A stretch of DNA of 64,000 bases from Streptomyces atratus (GTDB lineage: Bacteria; Actinomycetota; Actinomycetes; Streptomycetales; Streptomycetaceae), in the NCBI RefSeq assembly GCF_900119365.1, contig NZ_FPJO01000010.1:1-64000 (forward strand). The letters are read 5' to 3'. Shown piece after piece: positions 44,070-53,072 of this stretch; positions within the stretch are counted from its first letter, which is position 1, and every line of letters starts with the position of its first letter. Under the pieces are notes generated by a model. That model worked only from the letters and a program-made list of their open reading frames with translations. It made no database searches and was not told the origin of the DNA. A program made the position numbers and the translations under genes.

Positions 44070-44157
44070 GATGGTGGATGAGGTCTACGGACACGTCGAT
44101 GTCCACGACCCGGTCTTCGACGCCGCCCTGCGCACGGTCTGGGGTGAGACGAAGTGA
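44070..44157 (+). pseudogene. C-terminal scrap of an integrase-like gene
   Basis: Frame MVDEVYGHVDVHDPVFDAAL ending VWGETK resembles the last residues of a tyrosine recombinase. Its body was replaced by the IS4 remnant. The stop overlaps the GTG of the next gene (GTGA), as in recombinase operons of Streptomyces. Confidence 0.45.
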
Positions 44158-44576
44158 CGGCGCCGTCGCCGCTGCCACAGCAGGATGCCCGCATGCGACG
44201 GGACCGGCTGGAGATGCTCACCGCGCTGATCAACGGGCCCGAGTTCGACCCGGCGCTGCGCGGCGGGGTGCTGAAGATCCCGCCGACGCACCCGGTATAT
44301 CCGTGGAACTGCACGGTCGTCGACTGTGCGCGGCCCCGCTGGCGGCGCTACGCAATGTGCTCGGTGCATGCCGAGCAGTGGCAGGAGGCGGAGGCGCGCG
44401 GCATGAGCCGGGCGCAGTTCTTGCGGACCGCGCCTCGGTCTCACACATCTCTCACAATCGAGAGCGCACGGGAGCACGCGAGAGCCTCTGACCTGGAAAA
44501 TCGCTGTCACCACGGACCACAGCGGACCAGGTGGACATTACATAGGCTAGGAGCATGGCCTACGAGATTCCGGTGA
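44154..44576 (+). CDS. Recombinase-operon zinc-finger protein, probably truncated
   Basis: 140 codons from GTG 44154. The recognisable part is MRRDRLEMLTALINGPEFDP, HPVYPWNCTVVDC, and a zinc-finger-like CTVVDC...CSVH set of ligands, which I associate with large recombinase operons in Streptomyces. After FLRTA the frame becomes unlike the family and overlaps the Phd start, so the C-terminus is probably lost. Function uncertain. Confidence 0.45.
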   Translation: MTAPSPLPQQDARMRRDRLEMLTALINGPEFDPALRGGVLKIPPTHPVYPWNCTVVDCARPRWRRYAMCSVHAEQWQEAEARGMSRAQFLRTAPRSHTSLTIESAREHARASDLENRCHHGPQRTRWTLHRLGAWPTRFR

Positions 44577-44839
44577 CGCAAGCCCGGGCTGAGCTCGCCG
44601 ATTTGATCAACCGCGTCGTCTACGGCGGCGAGCGCGTCGTCGTGACACGGCACGGCAAGCCGCTGGTGGCGCTCGTCTCGGCCGCTGACCTGGAGCGACT
44701 GGAGAAGGACGAGGCGGCCGCGGAGGAGCAGGTGATCAGCTCGGTCTCCTCGATCGGCTCCTCGGTGTCCGCTCCCGGCGAACGGCGCCGCTTCGGCATC
44801 GCGGCGGAGCACAGGGGGCACCACGAGCCGGGCAGCTGA
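44555..44839 (+). CDS. Phd/YefM-family antitoxin, orphan
   Basis: 94 residues from ATG 44555. Complete Phd/YefM fold: IPVTQARAELADLINRVVYG, ERVVVTRHGKPLVALVSAAD, LERLE. The C-terminal extension (SSVSSIGSSVSAPGERRRFG) should neutralise a partner toxin, but no RelE/Doc-like gene follows; a long hairpin comes instead. It may be orphaned or serve as a repressor only. Confidence 0.82.
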   Translation: MAYEIPVTQARAELADLINRVVYGGERVVVTRHGKPLVALVSAADLERLEKDEAAAEEQVISSVSSIGSSVSAPGERRRFGIAAEHRGHHEPGS

Positions 44840-44864
44840 GCGCCGCGCCGACGGCCCATGACGC

Positions 44865-44914
44865 GGGCATGCCGGGTACCTCCGTCCGCTGCGACGGGGG
44901 TACCCGGCATGCCC
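44865..44914 (+). terminator. Long perfect hairpin after Phd antitoxin
   Basis: GGGCATGCCGGGTACC and its exact complement GGTACCCGGCATGCCC enclose an 18-base loop that can itself pair (CCGTC/GACGG). A very stable rho-independent-type hairpin without U-tract. Confidence 0.7.
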
Positions 44915-45118
44915 GGGCGGAGGCGCTGGAGAACGGCTTGCGTGGCCTGATGCCCATGCATCTTCCGGAGACCGGTTAACGCGCCGGAAAAACTTCGGCT
45001 CTAATGTGCACCACCTCGCCGCGAGTCGGCGGCTCGCTGTTCGACGACCGCGTCGAACACCGCTGTTGCCTTGCCGCGCCCAGGGCCGGTACTGGGCACA
45101 GGACTGTGAGGTGGACGC

Positions 45119-45421
45119 ATGCGACTGACCCCGCACGAGCAGGAACGCCTGCTCGTCCACGTTGCCGCCGATGTGGCCCGGCAGCGCAGGGCGCGCGGGC
45201 TTCGGCTCAACCACCCCGAGGCGATCGCGCTGATCACCGTGCATCTGCTGGAGGGCGCCCGCGACGGCCGTACGGTCTCCGAGCTGATGGCGTCGGGCCG
45301 CGAGGTGCTCACCCGGGACGACGTGATGGACGGGGTGCCCGAGATGATCCACGACGTCCAGGTCGAAGCCACCTTCCCGGACGGCACCAAGCTCGTCACC
45401 GTCCACGAGCCGATCGTCTGA
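45119..45421 (+). CDS. ureA: Urease gamma subunit
   Basis: 100 residues, normal length. [20 protein letters not shown], the [11 protein letters not shown] block, [13 protein letters not shown] and [15 protein letters not shown] are all typical. One of three structural urease subunits. First gene of ureAB-C-G-D; 15 bases from ureB. Intact, but the operon's catalytic subunit is destroyed. Confidence 0.93.
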   Translation: MRLTPHEQERLLVHVAADVARQRRARGLRLNHPEAIALITVHLLEGARDGRTVSELMASGREVLTRDDVMDGVPEMIHDVQVEATFPDGTKLVTVHEPIV

Positions 45422-45436
45422 CGGGAGGCGCCACCG

Positions 45437-45748
45437 ATGATCCCCGGAGAGATCCTGTACGCGGGCGGGCCCGTGCCCTTCGACGAGGGCCGCCCCGTGA
45501 CCCGCCCCACCGTGCTCAACGCCGCCGACCGGCCCGTCCAGGTCGGCTCGCACTACCACTTCGCCGAGGCCAACCCCGGCCTGGACTTCGACCGTTCGGC
45601 CGCCCGCGGCCTGCGGCTGAACATCGTCGCCGGAACCGCCGTGCGCTTCGAACCCGGCGTACCGGTCGGCATCGAACTCGTACCGCTCGCCGGGCGGCGC
45701 ATCGTCCCCGGGCTGCGCGGCGGGACCGGAGGTGCCCTCGATGGCTGA
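45437..45748 (+). CDS. ureB: Urease beta subunit
   Basis: 103 residues. [38 protein letters not shown] and [20 protein letters not shown] are diagnostic. The stop lies 8 bases inside ureC, giving translational coupling. Intact. Confidence 0.93.
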   Translation: MIPGEILYAGGPVPFDEGRPVTRPTVLNAADRPVQVGSHYHFAEANPGLDFDRSAARGLRLNIVAGTAVRFEPGVPVGIELVPLAGRRIVPGLRGGTGGALDG

Positions 45749-46382
45749 ACTCGACCGCGCCGTATACGCCGACCTGTTCGGCCCCACGACCGGCGACCGC
45801 ATCCGGCTCGCCGACACCGATCTGCTCGTCGAGATCGAGGAGGACCGCTCGGGCGGACCCGGACTCGCCGGTGACGAGGCGGTGTTCGGTGGCGGCAAGG
45901 TCATCCGTGAATCGATGGGGCAGGCTCGCACCACCCGCGCCGAAGGGGCCCCGGACACCGTCGCCACCGGCGCCGTGATCATCGACCACTGGGGCGTGGG
46001 CAAGGCGGACATCGGCATCCGCGACGGCCGGATCACCGGGATCGGCAAGGCCGGCAACCCCGACACCATGGACGGCGTCCACCCCGATCTGGTCATCGGC
46101 CCCGAGACCGAGATCATTGCGGGCAATGGCAAGTTCGTCACCGCGGGGGCGATCGACGCCCATGTCCACTTCATCTCGCCGACCCTGATCGACCAGGCGC
46201 TCTCCTCCGGCATCACCACCCTGGTCGGCGGCGGCACCGGACCCGCCGAAGGCACCAAGGCCACCACCGTCACCCCCGGCCCATGGCACCTCGCCCGGAT
46301 GTTCGGGGCCCTGGACGCCTACCCCGTCAACATCGGTCTGCTCGGCAAGGGCAACACCATGTCGCGCGAGGCCATGCACACC
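45741..46382 (+). pseudogene. ureC: Urease alpha subunit, C-terminal 60% deleted
   Basis: From ATG 45741 about 214 of roughly 570 residues remain: [34 protein letters not shown]-type block, and [13 protein letters not shown] with the first two nickel-site His. The sequence breaks off after [10 protein letters not shown], before the carbamylated Lys and the remaining active-site residues, and continues directly into ureG in another frame. No urease activity is possible from this gene. Confidence 0.9.
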
Positions 46383-46990
46383 GCCGCGCCCTGCGCATCG
46401 GACTCGGCGGACCGGTCGGCTCCGGCAAGACCGCGACCGTCGCCGCCCTCTGCCGGGCCCTGCGCGAGCAGCTCTCCATCGCGGTGGTCACCAACGACGT
46501 CTACACCCGCGAGGACGCCGCCTTCCTCCTGCGCCACGCCGTCCTGCCGCCCGAGCGCATCCAGGCCGTGGAGACCGGCGCCTGCCCGCACACCGCGATC
46601 CGCGACGACATCTCCGCCAACCTCGAAGCCGTCGAGGACCTGGAGGACACCGTCGGGCCGCTCGATCTGATCCTGGTCGAATCCGGCGGCGACAACCTCA
46701 CCGCCACCTTCTCCAGGGGGCTGGCCGACGCCCAGATCTTCGTCATCGATGTGGCGGGCGGCGACGACGTCCCGCGCAAGGGCGGCCCCGGCGTCACCAC
46801 CTCCGACCTGCTCGTCATCAACAAGACCGACCTCGCCCCGTACGTCGGCTCCGATCTCGGCCGGATGGCCCACGACGCCGCGCAGCAGCGTGGACCGCTC
46901 CCCGTGGCCTTCACCTCGCTCACCTCCGAGGAGGGCGTGGGGCCCGTCGCGGACTGGGTGCGTGCGCGGCTCGCCGCCTGGACCGCATGA
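46383..46990 (+). pseudogene. ureG: Urease accessory GTPase lacking its N-terminus
   Basis: Begins within the UreG sequence at [20 protein letters not shown] (P-loop); [29 protein letters not shown] and [12 protein letters not shown] are intact to the normal stop. Its own start codon and roughly the first ten to thirty residues are lost in the deletion that removed most of ureC and all of ureF. Any product would need an unrelated upstream start in frame. Confidence 0.88.
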
Positions 46991-47766
46991 GCGTCCGGGC
47001 CACCGCCAGGATCACCGCGGCACTCGACGGCCGGGGCGTCACCTCGCTCCCCGTGCTGCGGGGCGACGGACCGCTCGCCCTGCGCCGGACCCGGGCGACC
47101 ACCGGGTCCGGCACCCGGGGCACCGTCGTCGGCGCCATGAGCGCACCGCTCGGCGGCGACCGGCTCGCCATCGAGACCCGGGTCGGCGACCGCGCCCGGC
47201 TCACCGTCGACTGCGCCGCGGCGACCGTGGCCCTGCCCGGGTTGGGCGGTGAACCCGCCACGTACGGGATCGAGTTGAGTGCGGGGGAGCGGGCCGAGCT
47301 GCGCTGGCTGCCCGAACAGCTCGTCTCGGCGCACGGCAGCGTGCTGCACATGACCACCCGGGTGCAACTCGCCGCCACCGCACGGCTGGTGCTGCGGGAG
47401 GAACAGATCCTCGGCCGCCACGGCGAAGGCACCGGCACCCTCGTCAGCCACCTCACCGTGCACCTCACCGTGCACCGCGCCGGACGCCCGCTGATCGACC
47501 AGCAGCTGGCGTACGGGCCGGGAGCCCCCGGCGGCTGGGGCGGTGCGGCGGTCCTGGGCGGCCACCGGGCCGTCGGTCAACTCCTCGTCGTGGAACCGGC
47601 ATTCGACGAGAAGCGCCCCGACGCACGCCTGCTGGGGGAGACCGCCGTCCTCACCCCGCTCGCCGGACCGGCCGTGCTGGTCACGGCCGTCGCCCCCGAC
47701 GCACGCCTGCTGCGCGGTGTCCTGGACCAGGCCCTGGACGAATTGCTCGGCGCCCAGGAGGAGTGA
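46987..47766 (+). CDS. ureD: Urease accessory protein UreD
   Basis: 259 residues; overlaps the ureG stop (ATGA). UreD/UreH features: [34 protein letters not shown], and the region around [11 protein letters not shown]. Complete. It is a scaffold for nickel loading of urease with UreF and UreG, neither of which is functional here. Confidence 0.88.
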   Translation: MSVRATARITAALDGRGVTSLPVLRGDGPLALRRTRATTGSGTRGTVVGAMSAPLGGDRLAIETRVGDRARLTVDCAAATVALPGLGGEPATYGIELSAGERAELRWLPEQLVSAHGSVLHMTTRVQLAATARLVLREEQILGRHGEGTGTLVSHLTVHLTVHRAGRPLIDQQLAYGPGAPGGWGGAAVLGGHRAVGQLLVVEPAFDEKRPDARLLGETAVLTPLAGPAVLVTAVAPDARLLRGVLDQALDELLGAQEE

Positions 47767-47784
47767 ACACCGCCCGGCCGTGCC

Positions 47785-48834
47785 TCACGCCTTACGGTCG
47801 TACGCCTCCAGCCAGGCGTCCTCCGCCGCGTAGTCGAAGAGCTCCTTCCCGTACGCCCGCAGCATGGCGGGGAAGGCCGCCGTCCAGTCCCTCCCCTCCA
47901 ACTGCGCCGCGATCCACTCGACCGTCCCGGGAAGCGACTGCGCGTAGTCCGTGACCGGCCGGTACCCGAGCTCGCGCTCGGCGGCCGTCATGTCGTACAC
48001 GATGGGGTGGGCGCCGCCCCATGGCGTGTCACCGACGCCGTCCTCCCCGGGCGCGCCCGCCATCAGCACGGTCTGCGTCGTGCGGCCGAGCGCCGCGTCG
48101 ACGGCCTCGCCGATCTCCGCGACCGTCGGCGCCTGCGGATCCCCGGCGTTGAGCACCCGCGAACCGGGCCGCAGGGCGGCCAGCCGGATCAGCTCGGCCA
48201 GATTGGAGACATGGACCGGGTGGAAACGGGACTCCCCGCCGAACGCGAGCACCCGCCGGGCGCGGCCGTCCAGGAGCCGCTTCACGAAGAACAACTCACG
48301 CGGCGAGCGGCAGTACTTCCCGTGAATCGCACCGGCCCGCAGCAGTGTCACCGGCAGCGCGTCCCCGGCCGCCAGCAGATCCTGCTCAAGCCGTATCTTC
48401 CGTGTCCCGTACGTCGTGTCGCCGGCCGGCAGGGTGCGCTGCGACTCCGGGATCGGCAGCGGGTAGTGCGGAGCACCGTCGGGTTCGCCCTGCGTGTCGA
48501 AGCTGCGGCCCCGGTCGTCCTCGTACACCGCACCGCTGGAGATGACCACCGCCGAACCGATCCGGTCCGTGAGAGCGGTCAGCTGACGGGCGTGACCCGC
48601 GTCGTACGCCACCATGTCGACCAGTACGTCACAGCCGTCGCCCAGCGCCGCAGCGAGCGCCCCGTCGGCGTCCCGGTCCAGGCCCGTCGTGCGCACCGCC
48701 CCGTCCCACCGGTCGTCCCGGCCGCCGCCGCGGGAGGCGGCCGTCACCTCCCAGCCGTCCTCGACGAGCGCCTGCACGGCCGCCCGCCCGATCTGTCCCG
48801 TCGCCCCCAGTACCCATGCGTTTCCCTTGCTCAT
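47785..48834 (-). CDS. NAD-dependent epimerase/dehydratase
   Basis: 349 residues from ATG 48834. Extended short-chain reductase: nucleotide loop GATGQIG near residue 10, VISSGAVYEDD, the YxxxK catalytic pair as YGTRK, and FHPVHVSNLAELI. The substrate is probably a nucleotide sugar or polyketide-like metabolite. Converges with the urease operon. Confidence 0.82.
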   Translation of the reverse strand: MSKGNAWVLGATGQIGRAAVQALVEDGWEVTAASRGGGRDDRWDGAVRTTGLDRDADGALAAALGDGCDVLVDMVAYDAGHARQLTALTDRIGSAVVISSGAVYEDDRGRSFDTQGEPDGAPHYPLPIPESQRTLPAGDTTYGTRKIRLEQDLLAAGDALPVTLLRAGAIHGKYCRSPRELFFVKRLLDGRARRVLAFGGESRFHPVHVSNLAELIRLAALRPGSRVLNAGDPQAPTVAEIGEAVDAALGRTTQTVLMAGAPGEDGVGDTPWGGAHPIVYDMTAAERELGYRPVTDYAQSLPGTVEWIAAQLEGRDWTAAFPAMLRAYGKELFDYAAEDAWLEAYDRKA

Positions 48835-48877
48835 GCGGTCCACGCTAGGGCCGGGCGGTCACCCGGGACGGCGGCGT

Positions 48878-49618
48878 TCACCGAGCGCGGATCCGCCGTG
48901 AGCGTCGCAGTTTCGGGAACTTCTTCGGCTGACCGCTCTGTTCGGCCTGCGCGGCCTTCACCTTGACCGCGTACTCGTCGACGTACTCCTGACCCGAGAG
49001 CCCCAGGATCGCGTACATGATCTCGTCGGTGACGGCCCGGATCGCGGCCTTCTGGTTCTCCATACCGGCGTAACGGGAGAAGTCCAGTGGCTCACCGAAG
49101 CGGATGGTGACGCGCCTGATGCTCGGGACGACCTGTCCCGGCGGCTGGATCTCGAATGTGCCGACCATCGCGCACGGCACCACGGGCACCTGCGCCTTGA
49201 TCGCCATGACGGCCACGCCCACCTTGCCCTTGTAGAGCCGACCGTCGTGCGAACGGGTGCCCTCCGGGTAGATGCCCAGCAACTCGCCCTTGCTCAGCAC
49301 CCCGAGCCCCTCCCGGATCGCCGCCTGCCCGGCCTCTTTGCCGGAACGGTCCACCGGGATCTGCCCGATGCTGCGGAAGAAGGCGGCGGTCAGCCGCCCC
49401 TTCACCCCCGGACCGGTGAAGTACTCGGCCTTGGCGAGGAACGTGATCCGCCGTTTGAGGATCGCGGGCATCAGGAAGTGGTCGGAGAAGGACAGATGGT
49501 TTCCGGCGACGATCGCCGCGCCGTCCTCCGGGATGTGCTCCAGGCCCTCGATCCGGGGGCGGAAGAGCAAGCGCAGAAGCGGCCCGATGAAGACGTATTT
49601 GAGTACGTGATAGAACAC
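48878..49618 (-). CDS. 1-acyl-glycerol-3-phosphate acyltransferase (PlsC-like)
   Basis: 246 residues from GTG 49618, preceded by AGGAG at 8 bases; an upstream frame to 49672 is less likely. Acyltransferase motifs: HLSFSD (HX4D) near residue 43, YPEGTRS (motif III), and VPVVPCAMVG. A single N-terminal hydrophobic stretch (HVLKYVFIGPLLRLLF) suggests membrane association. Phospholipid synthesis or remodelling. Confidence 0.85.
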   Translation of the reverse strand: MFYHVLKYVFIGPLLRLLFRPRIEGLEHIPEDGAAIVAGNHLSFSDHFLMPAILKRRITFLAKAEYFTGPGVKGRLTAAFFRSIGQIPVDRSGKEAGQAAIREGLGVLSKGELLGIYPEGTRSHDGRLYKGKVGVAVMAIKAQVPVVPCAMVGTFEIQPPGQVVPSIRRVTIRFGEPLDFSRYAGMENQKAAIRAVTDEIMYAILGLSGQEYVDEYAVKVKAAQAEQSGQPKKFPKLRRSRRIRAR

Positions 49619-49687
49619 GGGGCGGCTCCTGGGGCCTCTCGTCTGGATCATGTCCGGCTGGCCGGCGCGCATCTCCGGGAGGGCAGC

Positions 49688-50346
49688 CTATGTGCAGGTG
49701 TCGTCCGCCGCAGCCGTCTTCCTGACGTAGTCCTCGACCGCCGCGTCGAGTCCGATGTCGTGCTGGGCCCGTTCGGACAGGTACCAGCGGTGTTCGAGGA
49801 GTTCGTGGTAGAGCTCGGCCGCGTCCATCCGGGCGGGCACGTGGTCGCGCGCGGCGCGCACCGTGGGCCGGAAGATCTCGCGGACCCAGCGGTGGGCCAG
49901 TACCTCGGTGCGGGCGCCGTGCCGGTCGCCGGGGGCGTGGTCGTCCTGGGTGGCCATCCAGCTCTCCAGGTCGCCCAGGAGCCGCCGTGCCTGGTCGACC
50001 GGTAGGGGAGCGAACCGCCCAGATGGCGGGTGATCAGCACGGGTTCGAGGGGCGATCCGTCGGCCTCGGTCCGGCCGGTGACCACGGCGAGCGGGTCGAC
50101 GGCCGGTATCCCGAGACGGTCGAGCGTACGCAGGAGCTCGTACTCGCGCAGCGCCGGCCGCTCGGCGAGCTCCTTCACGGCCACGGTCTCCTCGCCCGCT
50201 CGCGCGTAGCGCACGACGTGCCGCGAGATGCCGCGGGGCAGCGGCACGAGGTACTCCTCGGGCCACTCCTCCAGGGGAATGTGCCAGGGCAGTTCGAGCA
50301 GGAGGGCCGGGTGTTCGGGGTTGGTGGCGCTGATCTGCAGAGTCAT
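49688..50346 (-). pseudogene. DUF4032 gene with internal deletion
   Basis: Residues 1-117 match the DUF4032 N-terminus (LLLELPWHIPLEEWPEEYLV, VAVKELAERPALREYELLR, VLITRHLGGSLPYRS). The frame then leaves the family. In another frame the C-terminal part resumes at QARRLLGDLESWMATQDDHA, LYHELLEHRWYLSERAQHD and runs to 49688. About 200 residues are missing at the junction near 49998. The start at 50346 is well supported. Confidence 0.8.
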
Positions 50347-50450
50347 GCGGTCACAGTCCCTGGGTCGGGCGGCGGGTCCACCGTGAACGGAACCCGAGGG
50401 GGCGGTGCGGGGCAAGACCGGTGCCGGGCCCGCACCGCCGCCACGCGGCC

Positions 50451-51092
50451 TCAGTCCTTCAGATGCTCCAGGATCCGGTGCATCCCGCTGTTCCAGTTCT
50501 CCTTGAGCGCCGCGACGGCCGCGTCCAGGTCGCCGCGCTGCAGGCACTCGGCGATCCGTTCGTGCTCCTGCGCCGAACGCTCCAGGATGTCCTGGTCGCC
50601 CAGGGCCACCCGCTCGTAGCGGTGCATCGTCACCTTCAGGGAGGTGATCAGCTTCATCAGGCGGTCGTTGGTGCAGCCGGACAGCAGCAGGTCGTGCCAG
50701 GCGTCGTCGTAACGCTCTATGACGTCGTGCGGCGCCTGTGGGGCCGAGAACGCGCGCGCCTCCGCCAGCAGACGGGGGGCCGTCGCCGCCAGGTGCTCGG
50801 GATCGCTGGACTCCAGGGCGAGCGCCTCCAGCGTCGCGACGATCGCGGACAGGTCGCGGAACTCCTGCGCGCTGAGCGGCGTGAAGCGGAAGCCCTTGCC
50901 GCGTTCGCTGGTGATGACGCCCTCGCGCTCCAGCGTGATCAGTGCCTCGCGCAGCGGCGTACGGCTGACGCCGAGTTCGGTGGCGAGCTGCCCCTCGTTG
51001 ATCGGCTCACTGGTCGCGATCGTGCCGCGCCCGAGGCGCTTGATCAGTTCCTCCTTGACCTGTTCGCGCAACGGGCGGTTTTCGATTGGCAT
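50451..51092 (-). CDS. GntR-family regulator (FCD domain)
   Basis: 213 residues. GntR winged helix at residues 8-70 (LREQVKEELIKRLGRGTIA, LATELGVSRTPLREALITLE), then an FCD ligand domain (IVATLEALALE, HDLLLSGCTNDRLMKLI, EHERIAECLQRGDLDAAVAALKEN). Last gene of a minus-strand operon beginning with gcvPA, so it probably regulates that operon, perhaps through the palindromes near 56119-56164. Ligand unknown. Confidence 0.88.
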   Translation of the reverse strand: MPIENRPLREQVKEELIKRLGRGTIATSEPINEGQLATELGVSRTPLREALITLEREGVITSERGKGFRFTPLSAQEFRDLSAIVATLEALALESSDPEHLAATAPRLLAEARAFSAPQAPHDVIERYDDAWHDLLLSGCTNDRLMKLITSLKVTMHRYERVALGDQDILERSAQEHERIAECLQRGDLDAAVAALKENWNSGMHRILEHLKD

Positions 51093-51141
51093 GTGAGGCT
51101 GCCCTCCCCTTCGGTCCGGTCGATTATCCGCTACCGGCGGG

Positions 51142-51888
51142 TCACGCGGTACCGGCGCCGTCGACCGGGATGACCGCTCCGCTCAGGAACGCCGAGGCGT
51201 CGGAGGCCAGGAACGCCACGGTCTGGGCGATGTCACGGGGCTGCCCGATCCGGCCGAGCGGCCGGTCGGCGGCGTCGGCGTAGAACGCGTCGGAGCTCTC
51301 GCCGAGCTGGCGGGCCTCCTCGGCGAGCATCCCGGTCGCCGTGTCACCGGGGCAGACGCAGTTGACGCGGATGTTGTCGGGGCCGTGGTCGATGGCCATG
51401 GCGCGGGTCATGTTGACCACGGCGCCCTTCGACGCGCAGTACGAGACGGCCCGGCCGCCGCCGCGGATGCCCCACCCGGAGCCGGTGTTGACGATGGAGC
51501 CGCCGCCCCGGGCCGCCATCCCGGGGATCACGAGACGGCTCATCAGCATCACCGACCGGATGTTCACGGCCATCACCAGGTCCCAGTCGTCCTCGGTGAT
51601 CTCGCAGACCGTGGAGCGGCGGATGATGCCCGCGTTGTTGAAGAGGACGTCCACACCGCCGAACCGCTTCTGCGCCGTGTGCACGACGGCCTCGCAGTCC
51701 TCGCGCCGTGACACGTCGCAGCGTACGAAGGTTCCGCCGGTGTCCTTCGCGGTACGTTCGCCGCCGTCCGTGTCGATGTCGGCGATCACCACGCGGGCGC
51801 CGAGCTCGGCGAGGACCTGGGCGGTGGCACGGCCGATGCCGGCTCCGCCGCCGGTCACGATCGCACGCTTGCCGTCGAGGGAGATCAT
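51142..51888 (-). CDS. Short-chain dehydrogenase/reductase
   Basis: 248 residues from ATG 51888 (GGAG upstream). Classical SDR: TGGGAGIG cofactor loop, NNAG, catalytic Ser in NTGSGW and YCASK (Tyr-x3-Lys), and VIPVDGAG at the end. NADPH or NADH preference is not obvious. In the gcvP operon, 38 bases from the NAD-kinase-like gene. Substrate unknown. Confidence 0.87.
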   Translation of the reverse strand: MISLDGKRAIVTGGGAGIGRATAQVLAELGARVVIADIDTDGGERTAKDTGGTFVRCDVSRREDCEAVVHTAQKRFGGVDVLFNNAGIIRRSTVCEITEDDWDLVMAVNIRSVMLMSRLVIPGMAARGGGSIVNTGSGWGIRGGGRAVSYCASKGAVVNMTRAMAIDHGPDNIRVNCVCPGDTATGMLAEEARQLGESSDAFYADAADRPLGRIGQPRDIAQTVAFLASDASAFLSGAVIPVDGAGTA

Positions 51889-51926
51889 CTTGGGCTCCTT
51901 GTGTCCGGTGTCGGGGGTACGTGGGG

Positions 51927-53072
51927 TCACATGGCCAGGCGGTACAACGAGGTGCGCCGCCTGCCGGTGATGACGGGGAGATGGCCGGACAGCTCCGCGT
52001 CGAGTGCGTCGTCGCCGGTGTCCAGGAGAAGGGGGCGGCCGCCGAGCGCCGCCAGTTTCGTTTCGGTGCACAGCACGAGCAGGCGCTCGCGGCCGCCCGC
52101 CGCGCGCAGGACGCGCGGCGAGATCTGCTGGTTGCCGCGGCCCAGGAGGAAGCCCTGGCCGCCGATGGGGGAGAGGGCGATCCAGGCGGGGCCCAGGGCG
52201 AGGAGGGCGTCCTCGCCCGCGTCGCGGGCCACGACCCGGGGCGGGTGGCCCGGCCGCAGGGCGAGCACGTCGACCCCGGTGAGCGACACGTCCGCGCCGA
52301 GCGCTGCCGCCACCGCCCGGGTGGTGCTCCCGGGGCCGAGCACGAGCAGCCCGGCTCCGACCCGCTCGGCGGCCTCGGCCGCGATCCCGCCGACCGCCTC
52401 CGGCAACGCGGCGCTGCTGCCGGTCTTGCGCTGCTGCACGCGGACCGGCACGTCCGGGACGGGCAGCCACCCGAACAGCCGGGAGGTGACGCGCCCTTCG
52501 CCCAGGGCGTCCTCGTCGCGGTCCATCACCTCGGCGTCCCGCACCCGGACCCTGCCCGTGCGGGCGAGCCACGCCGCCGCGACCTCACCCGCGGCGCGCG
52601 GGCTGACGGCGAAGACGGCCGAGTGCATCTTCACGCCGGTCGGCACCCCGAGGACCGGGCAGGGCACGTCGCCGAGGGCGCCGAGCACGTCCCGCGCGGT
52701 GCCGTCGCCGCCGGCGAAGAGCAGGAGGCCGACGCCCTCGGCGACCACGGCCCGCACCGCGGCGGCCGTGTCCGCGGCCGAGGTGTCCCGGCCGGTCCCG
52801 GCGGCGTACACGATCCGTTCCGTGAGTCCCGCGGCGGCGGCGGACTCGGCGCCCAGGGGGCCGGCGGCGGTGACGACGAGGAGCTCGTCCCGGGCCGGCT
52901 CGCCCGCACGCGCCGCCAGTTCGCCCAGGGCCGCGGCCGCACGCGCCCCCGCCAGCGGGCGTGCGCCCAGCGACAGCGCCGTGCGGGCCCGGTCCGGGCC
53001 GTCGGTGCCGCCCAGGCCCACCCTGCCGCCGAGCCCGGCGACCGGGTTGACCACCAGGCCGACCCTCGTCAC
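51927..53072 (-). CDS. ATP-NAD kinase-like protein (AcoX type)
   Basis: 381 residues from GTG 53072, overlapping the gcvPB stop (GTGA). NAD-kinase fold: VGLVVNPVAGLGG at the start and LLFAGGDGTARDVLGAL (GGDGT). It is longer than ordinary NAD kinases and resembles the AcoX-like branch found beside catabolic operons. The role with glycine decarboxylase subunits is unknown. Coupled translation suggests a shared pathway. Confidence 0.82.
   Translation of the reverse strand: MTRVGLVVNPVAGLGGRVGLGGTDGPDRARTALSLGARPLAGARAAAALGELAARAGEPARDELLVVTAAGPLGAESAAAAGLTERIVYAAGTGRDTSAADTAAAVRAVVAEGVGLLLFAGGDGTARDVLGALGDVPCPVLGVPTGVKMHSAVFAVSPRAAGEVAAAWLARTGRVRVRDAEVMDRDEDALGEGRVTSRLFGWLPVPDVPVRVQQRKTGSSAALPEAVGGIAAEAAERVGAGLLVLGPGSTTRAVAAALGADVSLTGVDVLALRPGHPPRVVARDAGEDALLALGPAWIALSPIGGQGFLLGRGNQQISPRVLRAAGGRERLLVLCTETKLAALGGRPLLLDTGDDALDAELSGHLPVITGRRRTSLYRLAM

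Noticed and set aside
45741-46670. Reading ureC as a complete 310-residue protein
   Set aside because: Residues after about 214 are UreG codons read in the wrong frame; not a natural variant.
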